64,000 bases of DNA from Nitrosarchaeum sp. (lineage in GTDB: Archaea; Thermoproteota; Nitrososphaeria; Nitrososphaerales; Nitrosopumilaceae). Under the pieces are notes generated by a model, which made no database searches, was not told where the DNA came from, and saw only the letters and a list, made by a program, of their open reading frames with translations. Each line of letters opens with the position of its first letter. Within the stretch, counting starts at the first letter, position 1. Below, piece by piece: positions 51,968-61,326 of the stretch. The stretch spans positions 409,857-473,856 of the forward strand of contig JAILWJ010000002.1 of the NCBI GenBank assembly GCA_025699025.1. Direction: 5' to 3'. Position numbers and translations under genes: made by a program.

Positions 51968-52345
51968 ATGACACAAACAGAAAATCTGGTTGAAAATCTG
52001 GTTAACAAATTTCAGAAAAACGGACTGGACGTATTATATGCTAAATGTGACGGGTATCCTGAACCCGTTGAGGTTCAAGGGGCAGTTCCAGATGTTGTTG
52101 CTTGGGATTCCTTTAAAGAATTATATCACTTGGGAGTAGTTGCTGACAGTCAATCCATTCGCACTGATGAGACTAAAGAAAAGATGAATGTATTATCAAA
52201 GATGATGATGAGCAAGGGGGCGTCTGAAGGAAAACTTCTTCCACTTTATTTGGGAGTAAAACAAGATGCAAGTGAAATTGCCGATCAAAGAATTCAAGAT
52301 ACTAACCTGACATCACAGAATAACATACAAAAAATAATAATTTGA
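51968..52345 (+). CDS. Degenerate nuclease-fold protein preceding ectA
   Basis: A 125-residue protein. The centre reads EVQGAVPDVVAWDSFKELYHLGVV, followed by TDETKEKMNVLSKMMM, reminiscent of PD-(D/E)XK-fold proteins in which PDVIAxD precedes GExK; here the Lys-bearing strand is GVVAD, so the catalytic pair is missing. It therefore looks like an inactive relative. It ends 2 nt before ectA, placing it as first gene of the ectoine transcript; a TTTCTAAT element near 51941 could be the promoter. Its role in ectoine regulation or unrelated function is unknown. Confidence 0.68.
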   Translation: MTQTENLVENLVNKFQKNGLDVLYAKCDGYPEPVEVQGAVPDVVAWDSFKELYHLGVVADSQSIRTDETKEKMNVLSKMMMSKGASEGKLLPLYLGVKQDASEIADQRIQDTNLTSQNNIQKIII

Positions 52346-52347
52346 AA

Positions 52348-52851
52348 ATGACCGAGATCAAATTCAGAACTCCATTAGTCAGTGACGCATATTCAATACA
52401 CAAATTGGTAAGAGATAACAAGCCACTTGATGAAAATTCACTTTATCTGTACGTGCTTCTCTGTCATCATTTCTCTGATACTTGTGTAGTAGCCGAGCAT
52501 GATTCTAGGGTGATTGGGTTTCTCTCGGCCTTTGTCTCTCCAAAGGCATCTGATACACTGTTTGTCTGGCAGGCCGCAGTAGATGCTGAATTTCGAAATC
52601 AAGGCATTGCCAAAGAACTTGTGTTTTCTGCCTTGTCTCAAACAGGACCTTCTGTCAGATATGTTGAGGCTACAGTCACGCCTTCAAACACCGCTTCTCT
52701 GAAATTCTTACAGAATTTTGCAACAGAGCTTGACGCAGAATTTAAGAAAAAACCCTTGTTTTCATCTGAAATTCTGGGCAAGGATCACGAACAAGAAGAT
52801 CTAGTGCGAATCGGTCCCATCCAAAAGAATCTGTTGGAGGTCACAGCATGA
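52348..52851 (+). CDS. ectA: L-2,4-diaminobutyrate acetyltransferase
   Basis: GNAT acetyltransferase that acetylates diaminobutyrate, second step of ectoine synthesis. The 167-residue protein shows FRTPLVSDAYSIHKLV at the N-terminus, the acetyl-CoA motif VDAEFRNQGIAKELV and YVEATVTPSNTASLKFL, all typical of EctA. The frame opens at TTG 52342, but ATG 52348 is preferred. It overlaps ectB by 4 nt. Confidence 0.94.
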   Translation: MTEIKFRTPLVSDAYSIHKLVRDNKPLDENSLYLYVLLCHHFSDTCVVAEHDSRVIGFLSAFVSPKASDTLFVWQAAVDAEFRNQGIAKELVFSALSQTGPSVRYVEATVTPSNTASLKFLQNFATELDAEFKKKPLFSSEILGKDHEQEDLVRIGPIQKNLLEVTA

Positions 52852-54143
52852 AACAGATTAACGCTGTTGAATCCAACGTACGTTCGTATTGCCGTTCTTA
52901 TCCGATAATGTTTGAAAAAGCACAAGGCGCTTTTCTCATAGATGCAACAGGAAAAAAATATCTCGACTTTCTTTGCGGTGCTGGTTCTTTAAATTATGGT
53001 CATAACAATCCTGTACTAAAAAAGGAGATCTTGGACTATCTGAACAAGGATGGAATAGTGCATAGTTTGGATCTTGCAACGACATCTAAGGAAAGCTTTC
53101 TAACTTCTTTTGTCAATCATATTCTTGCACCTAGGCATCTAAACTACAAAGTACAGTTTACTGGGCCTACCGGGACGAATGCAGTTGAAGCTGCATTAAA
53201 GATTGCTAGAAAAATTACAAACAGGACAAAAATCATCTCATTTACAAACGGCTTTCATGGCGTTACATTGGGATCTCTGGCTGCCACAGGGAACTCTCAT
53301 CATAGAGGTGGGGCCGGAATCTCTCTAAACGATGTAACATTTATGCCGTATGATGAATACATGGGGAAAAAAACAAACACCATTGATTACATCCGACGTG
53401 TTCTCGAAGATAACAGTAGCGGGATTGATCTTCCGGCTGCAGTGATTTTAGAAACCGTTCAGGGCGAAGGCGGGATCAACATAGCAAGCTCAAAGTGGCT
53501 TCAATCACTCCAGGAGTTGTGCCATGAGTTTGGAATTTTACTGATTGTTGATGACATCCAAGTTGGATGCGGTCGTACTGGTACATTTTTCAGTTTTGAG
53601 AATGCTGGTATAGAACCGGACATGATCATAATGTCTAAATCGCTTAGCGGATTTGGCCTGCCATTTTCTATATTGCTGCTAAAACCCGAATATGATCAAT
53701 GGAAACCAGGTGAGCACAATGGAACCTTTAGAGGAAACAACCTTGCATTTGTCGCTGCCAAGGCTGCAATTGATCACTTTTGGACTACTCAGGAATTCGA
53801 AGCCGAAATAATCCTCAAATCGCACATTCTGCGAGACAGATTAGTTAAAATTTCACGGGAGACTCTCTCGCCTGAAATCGAGGTCAGGGGCAAAGGACTC
53901 GTATATGGGATAGACTGCATTCTCTCTGATCTGGCATCGGCCATTCGCCAAAAATGCTTTGAAAACGGAATGATTCTTGAGACGTGCGGTTCTGACGATC
54001 AGGTGGTAAAACTGTTGCCACCGCTAACTATTTCAGAAAATGAACTTCAACTAGGACTGGATATCTTGGAGAAGAGTATCTGTCAGGTCATGCAAGAATC
54101 TGACTTTCAAAAACAACTAGAGAAGGAAATCATCCAAAAATGA
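52848..54143 (+). CDS. ectB: Diaminobutyrate-2-oxoglutarate transaminase
   Basis: PLP-dependent class III aminotransferase that makes diaminobutyrate from aspartate semialdehyde. Key motifs: FLCGAGSLNYGHNNP, TGPTGTNAVEAALK, ETVQGEGG, VDDIQVGCGRTG and the Schiff-base lysine in MSKSLSGFGLP. 431 residues, full length. Second enzyme gene of ectABCD; overlaps both neighbours (ATGA). Confidence 0.96.
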   Translation: MKQINAVESNVRSYCRSYPIMFEKAQGAFLIDATGKKYLDFLCGAGSLNYGHNNPVLKKEILDYLNKDGIVHSLDLATTSKESFLTSFVNHILAPRHLNYKVQFTGPTGTNAVEAALKIARKITNRTKIISFTNGFHGVTLGSLAATGNSHHRGGAGISLNDVTFMPYDEYMGKKTNTIDYIRRVLEDNSSGIDLPAAVILETVQGEGGINIASSKWLQSLQELCHEFGILLIVDDIQVGCGRTGTFFSFENAGIEPDMIIMSKSLSGFGLPFSILLLKPEYDQWKPGEHNGTFRGNNLAFVAAKAAIDHFWTTQEFEAEIILKSHILRDRLVKISRETLSPEIEVRGKGLVYGIDCILSDLASAIRQKCFENGMILETCGSDDQVVKLLPPLTISENELQLGLDILEKSICQVMQESDFQKQLEKEIIQK

Positions 54144-54538
54144 TCGTACGTAATATTGAATCGTTACGTAACACGGAAAAAGAAGTAAAGACCAATAATT
54201 GGTCAAGTACCCGACTTCTTCTTCAGGAAGATGACATGGGATTTTCATTTCACGAAACTATTCTTTATCCTAACACTGAAACCAAAATTTGGTACAAAAA
54301 CCACCTAGAGGCAGTATACTGCATTGAAGGTATCGGTGAAATTGAAGAAGAGACTGGAATTAAACACAACATATCAACTGGAACAATCTATGCATTGGAT
54401 AAACACGACAAACATACACTCAGGGCTTTTTCTAAAATGAGAATGATTTGCGTTTTTAATCCGGCACTTGTTGGCCCTGAAACACATGATTCTGATGGAG
54501 TCTATCCGTTGCTTACAACTGGAGAAAGAAATGACTAA
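54140..54538 (+). CDS. ectC: L-ectoine synthase
   Basis: Cupin-fold enzyme that cyclises N-gamma-acetyl-diaminobutyrate to ectoine. The 132-residue sequence has MIVRNIESLRNTEKEV, WSSTRLLL, FHETILYPNTETKIWYKNH (metal-binding part) and YALDKHDKHTLRA near the end. Length and motifs are those of EctC. Overlaps ectB and ectD. Confidence 0.96.
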   Translation: MIVRNIESLRNTEKEVKTNNWSSTRLLLQEDDMGFSFHETILYPNTETKIWYKNHLEAVYCIEGIGEIEEETGIKHNISTGTIYALDKHDKHTLRAFSKMRMICVFNPALVGPETHDSDGVYPLLTTGERND

Positions 54539-55454
54539 CAACCAATCTGAACTGGATTTTTACCCTACTAGGGTTGACTCTGAATCAAAAATCCTACCAC
54601 GAACTGATCCAGTCATTTATTCTGACTCTGCTTCTCCCTTGTCAAAGGAACAAACTAGTTTTTTTGAGAAAAATGGCTACTTGATCTTTGAGAGCCTGTT
54701 TTCTCTGGAGGAAGTTAAAAAGCTGTTTGAGGAATTAGCTGCAGTCTCTCTTGATGAATCCAAAAAGACAATGTCCCAATTCATTTTAGAAGAAACAGAA
54801 AAAGATGTGCGCTCTATATTTGAAATACACAAAATCAGTGATATGTTTGGCATGCTCTGCCAAGACAAGAGAATTTCCGACGTAGCCAGACAACTTTTGG
54901 GCAGCGACGTCTACATACACCAGTCACGTGTAAACCTGAAACCTGGGTTTGACGGTAAGGAATTCTACTGGCATTCTGATTTTGAGACATGGCACTCTGA
55001 AGACGGAATGCCAAACATGCGTGCGATATCTTGCTCTATAGGCCTCACACAAAACTATGAATTCAATGGACCATTGATGGTGATACCTGGCTCTCACAAG
55101 AAATTCGTCTCTTGCAGTGGCAAAACTCCATCTGATCATTATAAACAATCTCTGAAAAGACAGGAAATTGGAACTCCTGACAAGCAAATCTTGGAAAGAA
55201 TGGCCCTTGATGGGAATATAGTTTCTGCAAAGGGAGAACCTGGAACTGTGATCTTTTTTGATTGTAACATAATGCACGGATCAAATGGAAATATCACACC
55301 ATATCCCAGAAGCAACGCGTTTTTTGTATTCAACAGTGTGCATAATCAACTTGTGGAGCCGTTTTGTGGCTTGAAACCAAGACCTAATTATATTGCATCG
55401 CGAGATTTTACGCCTATCGGCTCTGTTGACAACTTTCTAGCTAATTCAAATTAA
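54531..55454 (+). CDS. ectD: Ectoine 5-hydroxylase
   Basis: Fe(II)/2-oxoglutarate dioxygenase producing 5-hydroxyectoine. The facial triad is visible: YWHSD (His-x-Asp) and the distal His in IMHGSNGN, followed by the 2-oxoglutarate-binding Arg in PYPRSNAFFVFNSVHN. The signature FYWHSDFETWHSEDGMPNMR (20 residues) is diagnostic of EctD. The frame is open further upstream (54468), but ATG 54531 gives a normal 307 residues and an 8-nt overlap with ectC. Confidence 0.96.
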   Translation: MTNNQSELDFYPTRVDSESKILPRTDPVIYSDSASPLSKEQTSFFEKNGYLIFESLFSLEEVKKLFEELAAVSLDESKKTMSQFILEETEKDVRSIFEIHKISDMFGMLCQDKRISDVARQLLGSDVYIHQSRVNLKPGFDGKEFYWHSDFETWHSEDGMPNMRAISCSIGLTQNYEFNGPLMVIPGSHKKFVSCSGKTPSDHYKQSLKRQEIGTPDKQILERMALDGNIVSAKGEPGTVIFFDCNIMHGSNGNITPYPRSNAFFVFNSVHNQLVEPFCGLKPRPNYIASRDFTPIGSVDNFLANSN

Positions 55455-55602
55455 ATTTTTCATCATATGGAAACATACATGAAAATTAAGTGGCATATCG
55501 TGTAGAATCATCAATTCTTACAAAAATGTATTTGAAATATTAAAAATCATAACATCTTGTTTCAAACCTAATACTTTTAATGAATTATACATTATAGTAC
55601 CC

Positions 55603-56400
55603 ATGATTGATTTTGAGGATACCTCGGCAGAATTTCTGGAGCTTGCCAGTGAGGTTCGACTCAGAATTTTATCTGAATTGGTGGAAAAGCCGTCGCGTGT
55701 AACCATGATGGCAAAAAAATTCAACACATCTGCACAAGAAATTCATAGAAATTTTGACCGCATGGTAAATTCTGGACTGATCTCAAAACAAAAAGACAAT
55801 TATTACACAATCACAACGTTTGGTAGAGCCATTTACAATCAAATCCCATCGGTGTCATATCTATCTGAAAACAAGAAATATTTTGCAAACCATAGTTTTG
55901 GAAATTTGTCTACCAAATTCCTGAGGAGAATCGGAGATCTGAGCAACTCTGAGGAAATCACCGGCGTCTCCAATGTTCTGGAGACATGGAAGAAAATCTA
56001 CCGAACAGCTGATGATTATATCTTCAATGTATTGTCCGAAACACCACTGGATTTGATAGATCTGATGATCAAACGGGTAAAAAGAGGAACAAAATACCGC
56101 CATATCATCTCAGAGAATGCGTATATTCCAAAAGGCAGAAAGAAACTACTTGAAAAATCTGGGTTTTATCCGTTATTGGAGTCTGGAAAAATTGAACGAC
56201 GTATGTTAAACTCTGTGGATGTCTCTGTCATCTTAAATGAAACATCTGCGGGCCTTATGTTTCCTGATTTGAGTGGAAAGCCAGATCTTCGTTCTATGTT
56301 TTACAGTCAGGATGAAGTCTTTAGGGAATGGTGCTTGGATTACTTTAAACACTGCTGGAATATCTCTGATCCTTTCAAGGAATTTAAATTAAAAGAGTAA
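55603..56400 (+). CDS. Winged-helix regulator with FilR1-type C-terminal domain
   Basis: A 265-residue transcription factor: ArsR-like winged helix (ELASEVRLRILSELVEKP, AKKFNTSAQEIHRNFDRMV) and a C-terminal DUF1724/FilR1-type domain (KRGTKYRHIISENAYIPKG, NETSAGLMFPDLSGKPDL, EVFREWCLDYFKHCW). Family members control methanogenesis and other metabolism in archaea. It follows the ectoine operon by about 150 nt on the same strand, making it a candidate regulator of it, by position only. Confidence 0.87.
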   Translation: MIDFEDTSAEFLELASEVRLRILSELVEKPSRVTMMAKKFNTSAQEIHRNFDRMVNSGLISKQKDNYYTITTFGRAIYNQIPSVSYLSENKKYFANHSFGNLSTKFLRRIGDLSNSEEITGVSNVLETWKKIYRTADDYIFNVLSETPLDLIDLMIKRVKRGTKYRHIISENAYIPKGRKKLLEKSGFYPLLESGKIERRMLNSVDVSVILNETSAGLMFPDLSGKPDLRSMFYSQDEVFREWCLDYFKHCWNISDPFKEFKLKE

Positions 56401-56431
56401 GCTGATAATTCTTTTTACAGCTTACAAATCA

Positions 56432-56437
56432 CTATAT
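56432..56437 (+). promoter_or_regulatory. Box A promoter of the 58-aa protein
   Basis: CTATAT centred about 26 nt before the GTG at 56460; supports leaderless transcription of the small gene. Confidence 0.4.
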
Positions 56438-56459
56438 CCCAAGGATGTCATCTTAGTTA

Positions 56460-56636
56460 GTGGAAAGCTTGTATGATCCAAGAGGCTCTTACCTTTCAAG
56501 TGAAAAAAACGTAAAGAAATATCTGAAAAAAATCTCAGATTCTCAAGTCAAAACATTCTATGAGAATCTAGAGTACACACCATTTCCAATCCTTCTGATC
56601 AAGGAATACAAAAGACGATTTAAAAGAAAAAAATAG
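56460..56636 (+). CDS. Small basic hypothetical protein, 58 aa
   Basis: A 59-codon frame from GTG 56460 to TAG 56634-56636; TAG two codons upstream closes the frame so GTG is the first possible start. Peptide begins MESLYDPRGSYLSSEKNVKK and ends KEYKRRFKRKK. The sequence is basic and helical, possibly nucleic-acid binding. The promoter-like CTATAT at the right spacing supports it. It ends 3 nt from the convergent ferredoxin stop. Confidence 0.55.
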   Translation: MESLYDPRGSYLSSEKNVKKYLKKISDSQVKTFYENLEYTPFPILLIKEYKRRFKRKK

Positions 56637-56639
56637 GTT

Positions 56640-57191
<552 letters not shown>

Positions 57192-57364
57192 TTATGCTAT
57201 TTATTATTATTAGAAATTAAAGATGAAATTCATTTAATTAGTTTAAAAGAAATTAAATAATCTAGCAAAATCGTGCACGTTTTTTTATTTTCTCAACAGT
57301 ATTGTAGAATATTGTTTTACTAATGACCTAAGATAATGTCAAACTTGTTATATTATGTTGATCA

Positions 57365-57949
57365 ATGACACTTGTGGCAACGCCGAAAATTCTTGCATTT
57401 GCAGGAAGCACACGTGTTGATTCATTTAATAAAAAACTAGTCCGGGTAGCTGCTGCTGGAGCCCGCGATGCCGGTGCCGACGTAACTGTAATTGATCTTC
57501 TTGATTTTCCAATGCCACTTTATGATGGGGATTTAGAACAACGCGAAGGATTGCCACTGAATGCGCGCAAGTTAAGAGAGATGATGGCTGCCAATGATGG
57601 ACTTCTCATCTCGTCTCCTGAATACAACAGCTCTATTTCAGGTGTCTTGAAAAACACCATTGATTGGGCATCTAGGCAAACTAATGAAGATCATATGGAC
57701 TGCTTTAAGGGGAAAGTAGCCGGACTGATGAGTGCATCCCCTGGCAGGCTGGGAGGGTTGCGAGGACTGGTTCATGTACGTGCAATCTTGGAAAACATGG
57801 GAGTCATCGTAATTCCAAACCAAGTGGCAATATCTCATGCTAATGACGCATTCAATTTAGGTGGTACCCTAAATGATGAAAAACAAGAACAACAAGTTAG
57901 GAAAATCGGATCCGATCTGACTCACATTCTTTTAAAATTAAACTCTTGA
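57365..57949 (+). CDS. NAD(P)H-dependent FMN reductase
   Basis: Flavodoxin-like flavoprotein of the NADPH-dependent FMN reductase family: LAFAGSTRVDSFNKKLV (phosphate loop), SSPEYNSSISGVLKNTIDW and SASPGRLGG. 194 residues, soluble. Reduces FMN or quinones, possibly protecting from oxidative stress. It is divergent from ferredoxin, so the two could be coupled functionally. A TTGATCAA palindrome overlaps its start region. Confidence 0.9.
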   Translation: MTLVATPKILAFAGSTRVDSFNKKLVRVAAAGARDAGADVTVIDLLDFPMPLYDGDLEQREGLPLNARKLREMMAANDGLLISSPEYNSSISGVLKNTIDWASRQTNEDHMDCFKGKVAGLMSASPGRLGGLRGLVHVRAILENMGVIVIPNQVAISHANDAFNLGGTLNDEKQEQQVRKIGSDLTHILLKLNS

Positions 57950-57978
57950 ATGGTATCTGGATAAAACATAATTCGAAT

Positions 57979-59280
57979 CTATGGGATTTGACACACCTGA
58001 ACACATTGCAAAGTACATACGTCGCTATTATCATGTCTGCATGCAGACTCGCATTCATTAAATGTGCCTTTCATTTCTAAACACTGACCCTCTGAAATGG
58101 ATTCGCATTCATTAAACTCTGATAGCCATTTCCCTCCATGTTTTTTGCATTGGGATTGCGCGTCTAGATGCAAGTCAATCTCTTCTACAAAATTCACTCC
58201 GTCACTTGTTCTGCACTGTCTTGGATATGACTCCATGATGGGGTTTCCCGCAGCAACGCAATCATCAAAACTTTCTATCGATGATTCTATTGGACTGCGA
58301 ATTTTTTGAAGTGCCAAAATTAGATTGTTAATTTCTGGAATACTGTCCCCGTTCTCAAATTCTATTCTTTTGATTTTACTGCTAGATGTGATCTCAATCC
58401 ACTCTACCGGAGCGTCTGCACATCCTGGGCAACCAACTCTGTCTGGCAACGAATTGAATTTTTGAACGTCTATCAGATCTATCAATTCGTTCCAGGCTGA
58501 TTTGGAAAATGGGATCTCTTTTGTCTTGTCTGGAACATCGCGCCCGCTTACAGTATATGTTATTTTTTCAGGCGTTATGACAAACTCTTTTGAACAGTAT
58601 CCGATACAAAACCCAGAATCTGTGCCAGTTTTAATTACTGGCTGAATTGTATGGGTTTGTTCAGTATCTGTGTCTTTTGATTGAATTGCTTTGATGGCGT
58701 TGCTTACCCAATCTCTTTTAATCAACTCAAAATATGTGTCTGGCTTTACACATGCGGGTCTTCCATCATATCTTTGGGTAATCTGAAGGCCAGAATTGCA
58801 TTTTATTTCATTGAAAGGAATTCCACTGTTGTATTGATTTAGGGGAGAATCAATAAAATCAACTCCGGCCATGGAGACAAAAAATGTCAAGCTATAATCC
58901 GTAGGTTGTATTGGAATGGAGCTCGTAGGATAAGGCTCTACATTGGTCAATCTTATGTAATACCCCTCAAACGTCTGTTCATTTCCTTCTATATTCTCCA
59001 TGGAAATAGTGTGGATTCCAAGATCCTGACCTCCTTTCTCAAGTTGTATTTTTGCCAACACAGTTCCTTGCCAAACACAAACAACATCGCTTGGGCATCT
59101 TGAATCTTCAATGTCAAATAATGTCATCGTCAATTCAGAATCAATGCTTGCAGTTTCGCCTATTTTAAGACCGATTGGAAAATCAAGCGGAATATTCTCT
59201 GCACCAAATGCAACTGGTTGCAAAACCAGCAAGGCTGCAAAGACTGCAATGGAGAAAATCACATTACTAACTTTGGACAT
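57979..59280 (-). CDS. Secreted Cys-rich multidomain protein
   Basis: A 433-residue exported protein: signal peptide (NVIFSIAVFAALLVLQPVAFGA), a beta domain with CPSDVVCVWQGTV, a central domain (about residues 225-330; SKEFVITPEKITYTV, AWNELIDLIDVQKFNSL, CPGCADAPVEWIEI) resembling the DUF6438-like exported domain of the protein at 4052, and a Cys-rich C-terminus (DDCVAAGNPIMESYPRQC, CKKHGGKWLSEFNEC, CLEMKGTFNECESAC). The many Cys suggest disulfides in an oxidising environment. Role unknown; it may bind a ligand or protect other surface proteins. Confidence 0.75.
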   Translation of the reverse strand: MSKVSNVIFSIAVFAALLVLQPVAFGAENIPLDFPIGLKIGETASIDSELTMTLFDIEDSRCPSDVVCVWQGTVLAKIQLEKGGQDLGIHTISMENIEGNEQTFEGYYIRLTNVEPYPTSSIPIQPTDYSLTFFVSMAGVDFIDSPLNQYNSGIPFNEIKCNSGLQITQRYDGRPACVKPDTYFELIKRDWVSNAIKAIQSKDTDTEQTHTIQPVIKTGTDSGFCIGYCSKEFVITPEKITYTVSGRDVPDKTKEIPFSKSAWNELIDLIDVQKFNSLPDRVGCPGCADAPVEWIEITSSSKIKRIEFENGDSIPEINNLILALQKIRSPIESSIESFDDCVAAGNPIMESYPRQCRTSDGVNFVEEIDLHLDAQSQCKKHGGKWLSEFNECESISEGQCLEMKGTFNECESACRHDNSDVCTLQCVQVCQIP

Positions 59281-59407
59281 TTTTTATCTATTGTATAATA
59301 TTGGCATGTGATTATAACCATTGATTAAATTCTGATTTAACCAACTCCCAAGTTACTAAAGTATCTGGCAATCAAAACAATTCGGTACTTTCTCTTATTT
59401 TTTAATT

Positions 59408-59518
59408 GTGTCTAATCCCGTACTATCTAAGAGAATTCGTCAAAGTCATGCATTGGCAGAGGTGCAAGGGAATGATTTCTTTAGGACAATAGATATAAGG
59501 GAATTACAATTTCTTTAA
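59408..59518 (+). CDS. Possible 36-aa ORF in an intergenic stretch
   Basis: GTG-initiated frame of 37 codons (VSNPVLSKRIRQSHALAEVQ and on to IRELQFL), ending 4 nt before the next gene. No clear box A at leaderless distance and GTG start only; offered as a possibility because it fills the only long gap in this part. Confidence 0.2.
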   Translation: MSNPVLSKRIRQSHALAEVQGNDFFRTIDIRELQFL

Positions 59519-59522
59519 CCAA

Positions 59523-59972
59523 ATGGCAAGAGGAATTTTGTATGTTGTTTTTCTCTTACCTGTGATATTTTCAATTGTTTTTGGATCTGCTGTTATGGCA
59601 GATGTTTTGCAAGAGCCTGGCCGTGAGCTAAACATGTGGCCAACGGGAGGCTCGCATTCCAAGTCAATCCAAATTATTGGTCTTGCTCAACAATACACCA
59701 CGTCAAGTCCAGTTAAAATCATGATTAGCGTTACTGATGATTCCTTTGACTGCGGGGATCTGTATATCACAATATATGATTCCAACAGAAACGTGGTCTC
59801 ACAAAACGGATTTTTAGAGCAGTGTTTTGCCAGTAATAATGTTGATTTGCCTACGGGCGATGACTTTTCTGAGACATTGAGCACTGCTGGCTCGTATGAA
59901 TTGGTGGCAGAGATGAAAGACAAGGCTCAAAAAGATACAATTATGGCAAAAGGGAAATTTATCGTTAGATAG
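59523..59972 (+). CDS. Secreted protein, 149 aa
   Basis: Signal peptide (ILYVVFLLPVIFSIVFGSAVMA) then a beta-sandwich domain with two Cys (FDCGDLYITIYD, LEQCFASN) and terminal strand KGKFIVR. The pattern SPVKIMISVTD, SAGSYELVAEM (in the form STAGSYELVAEM) suggests an Ig-like exported fold. No enzyme motif. Not clearly linked to its neighbours. Confidence 0.72.
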   Translation: MARGILYVVFLLPVIFSIVFGSAVMADVLQEPGRELNMWPTGGSHSKSIQIIGLAQQYTTSSPVKIMISVTDDSFDCGDLYITIYDSNRNVVSQNGFLEQCFASNNVDLPTGDDFSETLSTAGSYELVAEMKDKAQKDTIMAKGKFIVR

Positions 59973-60019
59973 GAACTGTATAATAAATAGGAATTTTATG
60001 TTAAAACAAGTGTGATTTG

Positions 60020-60736
60020 ATGGCAAAGAAAAAAGACGATTTGACTGAAGAGGCTAAAAAGATAAAATCTGAATTGGCTAAACTCAAAGAAAAAAAGAAA
60101 GTTTTGGATTCAAAACCTGCCAAAAAGCCAAAGTCTGAAAAGCCAGCCAAAGAAAAAAAGGCAAAACCCGCCAAAGAAAAAGCAGCAAAACCTGCCAAAA
60201 AGCCAAAGTCTGAAAAGCCAGTCAAAGAAAAAGCCGCAAAACCGGTAAAAGAAAAGAAATTAACCAAAAAAGAACTAGAGGAAGCAAAGAAAGAAGCAGA
60301 AAGAACTCTTGAGGAAGAATTAGAAGAGCAGCTTACTGATGAAGAGATTGAAAATTTCCAAATAGAAAAAGTCGATATGGAGAGATTAACCAATCGAGTT
60401 TGTGATATTTTAGCAGAAAAAGAATCAGCAGGAATGTTTCAAAGTGAACTCTGGAAGAAACTCAAACTTTCTAGCAGGGATGGCTCTCGTCTTGCATTGA
60501 AACTAGAAAGGATGGGAACCATCAACAGAGAAAAACTGCTTGAAAAAGGAAGATGGACCTACAAATTAATTCTAAAGAAGACTCCAATTAGCACGTTATC
60601 CATAGAGGATGCTCCGTGCCTTGTATGCCCTGTGGAGCAGAAATGCTCCCTTGAAGGAGAAATCAGTCCAAGAAACTGCCAGTTTATCGAGGACTGGGTT
60701 CTTGCAGAGATGAAAAAACCAGCGAAGGCCAAATGA
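60020..60736 (+). CDS. TFE-beta / RPC34-like transcription factor with basic tail
   Basis: Homologue of the RNA polymerase III subunit RPC34 (RPC39), the archaeal TFE-beta that helps promoter opening with TFE-alpha. The C-terminal half has a winged helix (AGMFQSELWKKLKLSSRDGS, LALKLERMGTINREKL) and the Fe-S site CLVCPVEQKC ... PRNCQFIEDW. The N-terminal 80 residues are a Lys/Pro/Ala-rich low-complexity tail (KPAKKPKSEKPAKEK repeated), like linker histone tails, then an acidic coiled stretch. TTG at 60017 precedes the likely ATG. It overlaps rlmE by 4 nt. Confidence 0.82.
   Translation: MAKKKDDLTEEAKKIKSELAKLKEKKKVLDSKPAKKPKSEKPAKEKKAKPAKEKAAKPAKKPKSEKPVKEKAAKPVKEKKLTKKELEEAKKEAERTLEEELEEQLTDEEIENFQIEKVDMERLTNRVCDILAEKESAGMFQSELWKKLKLSSRDGSRLALKLERMGTINREKLLEKGRWTYKLILKKTPISTLSIEDAPCLVCPVEQKCSLEGEISPRNCQFIEDWVLAEMKKPAKAK
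60112..60252 (+). repeat. Imperfect repeats encoding Lys-Pro-Ala tail
   Basis: CCTGCCAAAAAGCCAAAGTC occurs twice (near 60116 and 60191) within a stretch coding KPAKKPKSEKP and KPAKEK units; such repeats expand and contract easily. Confidence 0.6.
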
Positions 60737-61326
60737 AACTGCTTGATGCAAGACGAGATCATTATCGCAAACTAGCTCATGAACAAGGATTTCGAAGCAG
60801 GGCTGCATTCAAACTAAAAGAGCTTAATCAGTCCTACAGGCTGATAGGGCCTGGGTTCTATGTTCTTGATTTGGGATGTGCCCCCGGCGGATGGACTCAG
60901 ATGGCTGTAAAGCTTGCTGGCAATAAAGGCAAAGTGATGGGAATTGATCTCTCTTATGTGGAGGAGATTCCCGGAGCTCACATAGTCAGGGAAAACATCG
61001 AAGACGAGTCAGTCATTGACGAAATAATGTCTTATTTTGAAAGAAAAGTCAACGCCGTAATCTGTGACGTATCACCGCAAGTTACTGGAAACTGGTCAGT
61101 TGATCACGCAAAACAAATCTCATTGAATTATGATTGCACAAAAATCATGGAAAAAGTTCTGGCTAACAAAGGAAATGCCGTTTTCAAGGTGTTTGACGGC
61201 GAGTATTCTATGGAGTTTAGGGACTACATAAAGAAAAAATTTGCAAGATTCAACATGACCAAACCCAAGGCAAGCAGGAAGCAAAGCAGCGAACTGTACT
61301 ATGTGTGTCTTGGGTATCTTGGCTAG
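60733..61326 (+). CDS. rlmE: 23S rRNA 2'-O-methyltransferase (RlmE/FtsJ family)
   Basis: SAM-dependent ribose methyltransferase: the 197-residue protein begins DARRDHYRKLAHEQGFRSRAAFKLKEL, with the SAM motif VLDLGCAPGGWTQ, the catalytic K-D-K-E set including ICDVSPQVTGN, FKVFDG and KPKASRKQSSELY. Archaeal members methylate 23S rRNA (U2552-like position) or tRNA; which here is not certain. Coupled to TFE-beta (ATGA). Confidence 0.93.
   Translation: MKLLDARRDHYRKLAHEQGFRSRAAFKLKELNQSYRLIGPGFYVLDLGCAPGGWTQMAVKLAGNKGKVMGIDLSYVEEIPGAHIVRENIEDESVIDEIMSYFERKVNAVICDVSPQVTGNWSVDHAKQISLNYDCTKIMEKVLANKGNAVFKVFDGEYSMEFRDYIKKKFARFNMTKPKASRKQSSELYYVCLGYLG

Noticed and set aside
60001..60393. 130-codon minus-strand frame rich in Phe, Ser and Ala
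   Set aside because: It is the complement of the Lys-Pro-Ala repeats of the TFE-beta gene; repeats keep the reverse frame open by composition.
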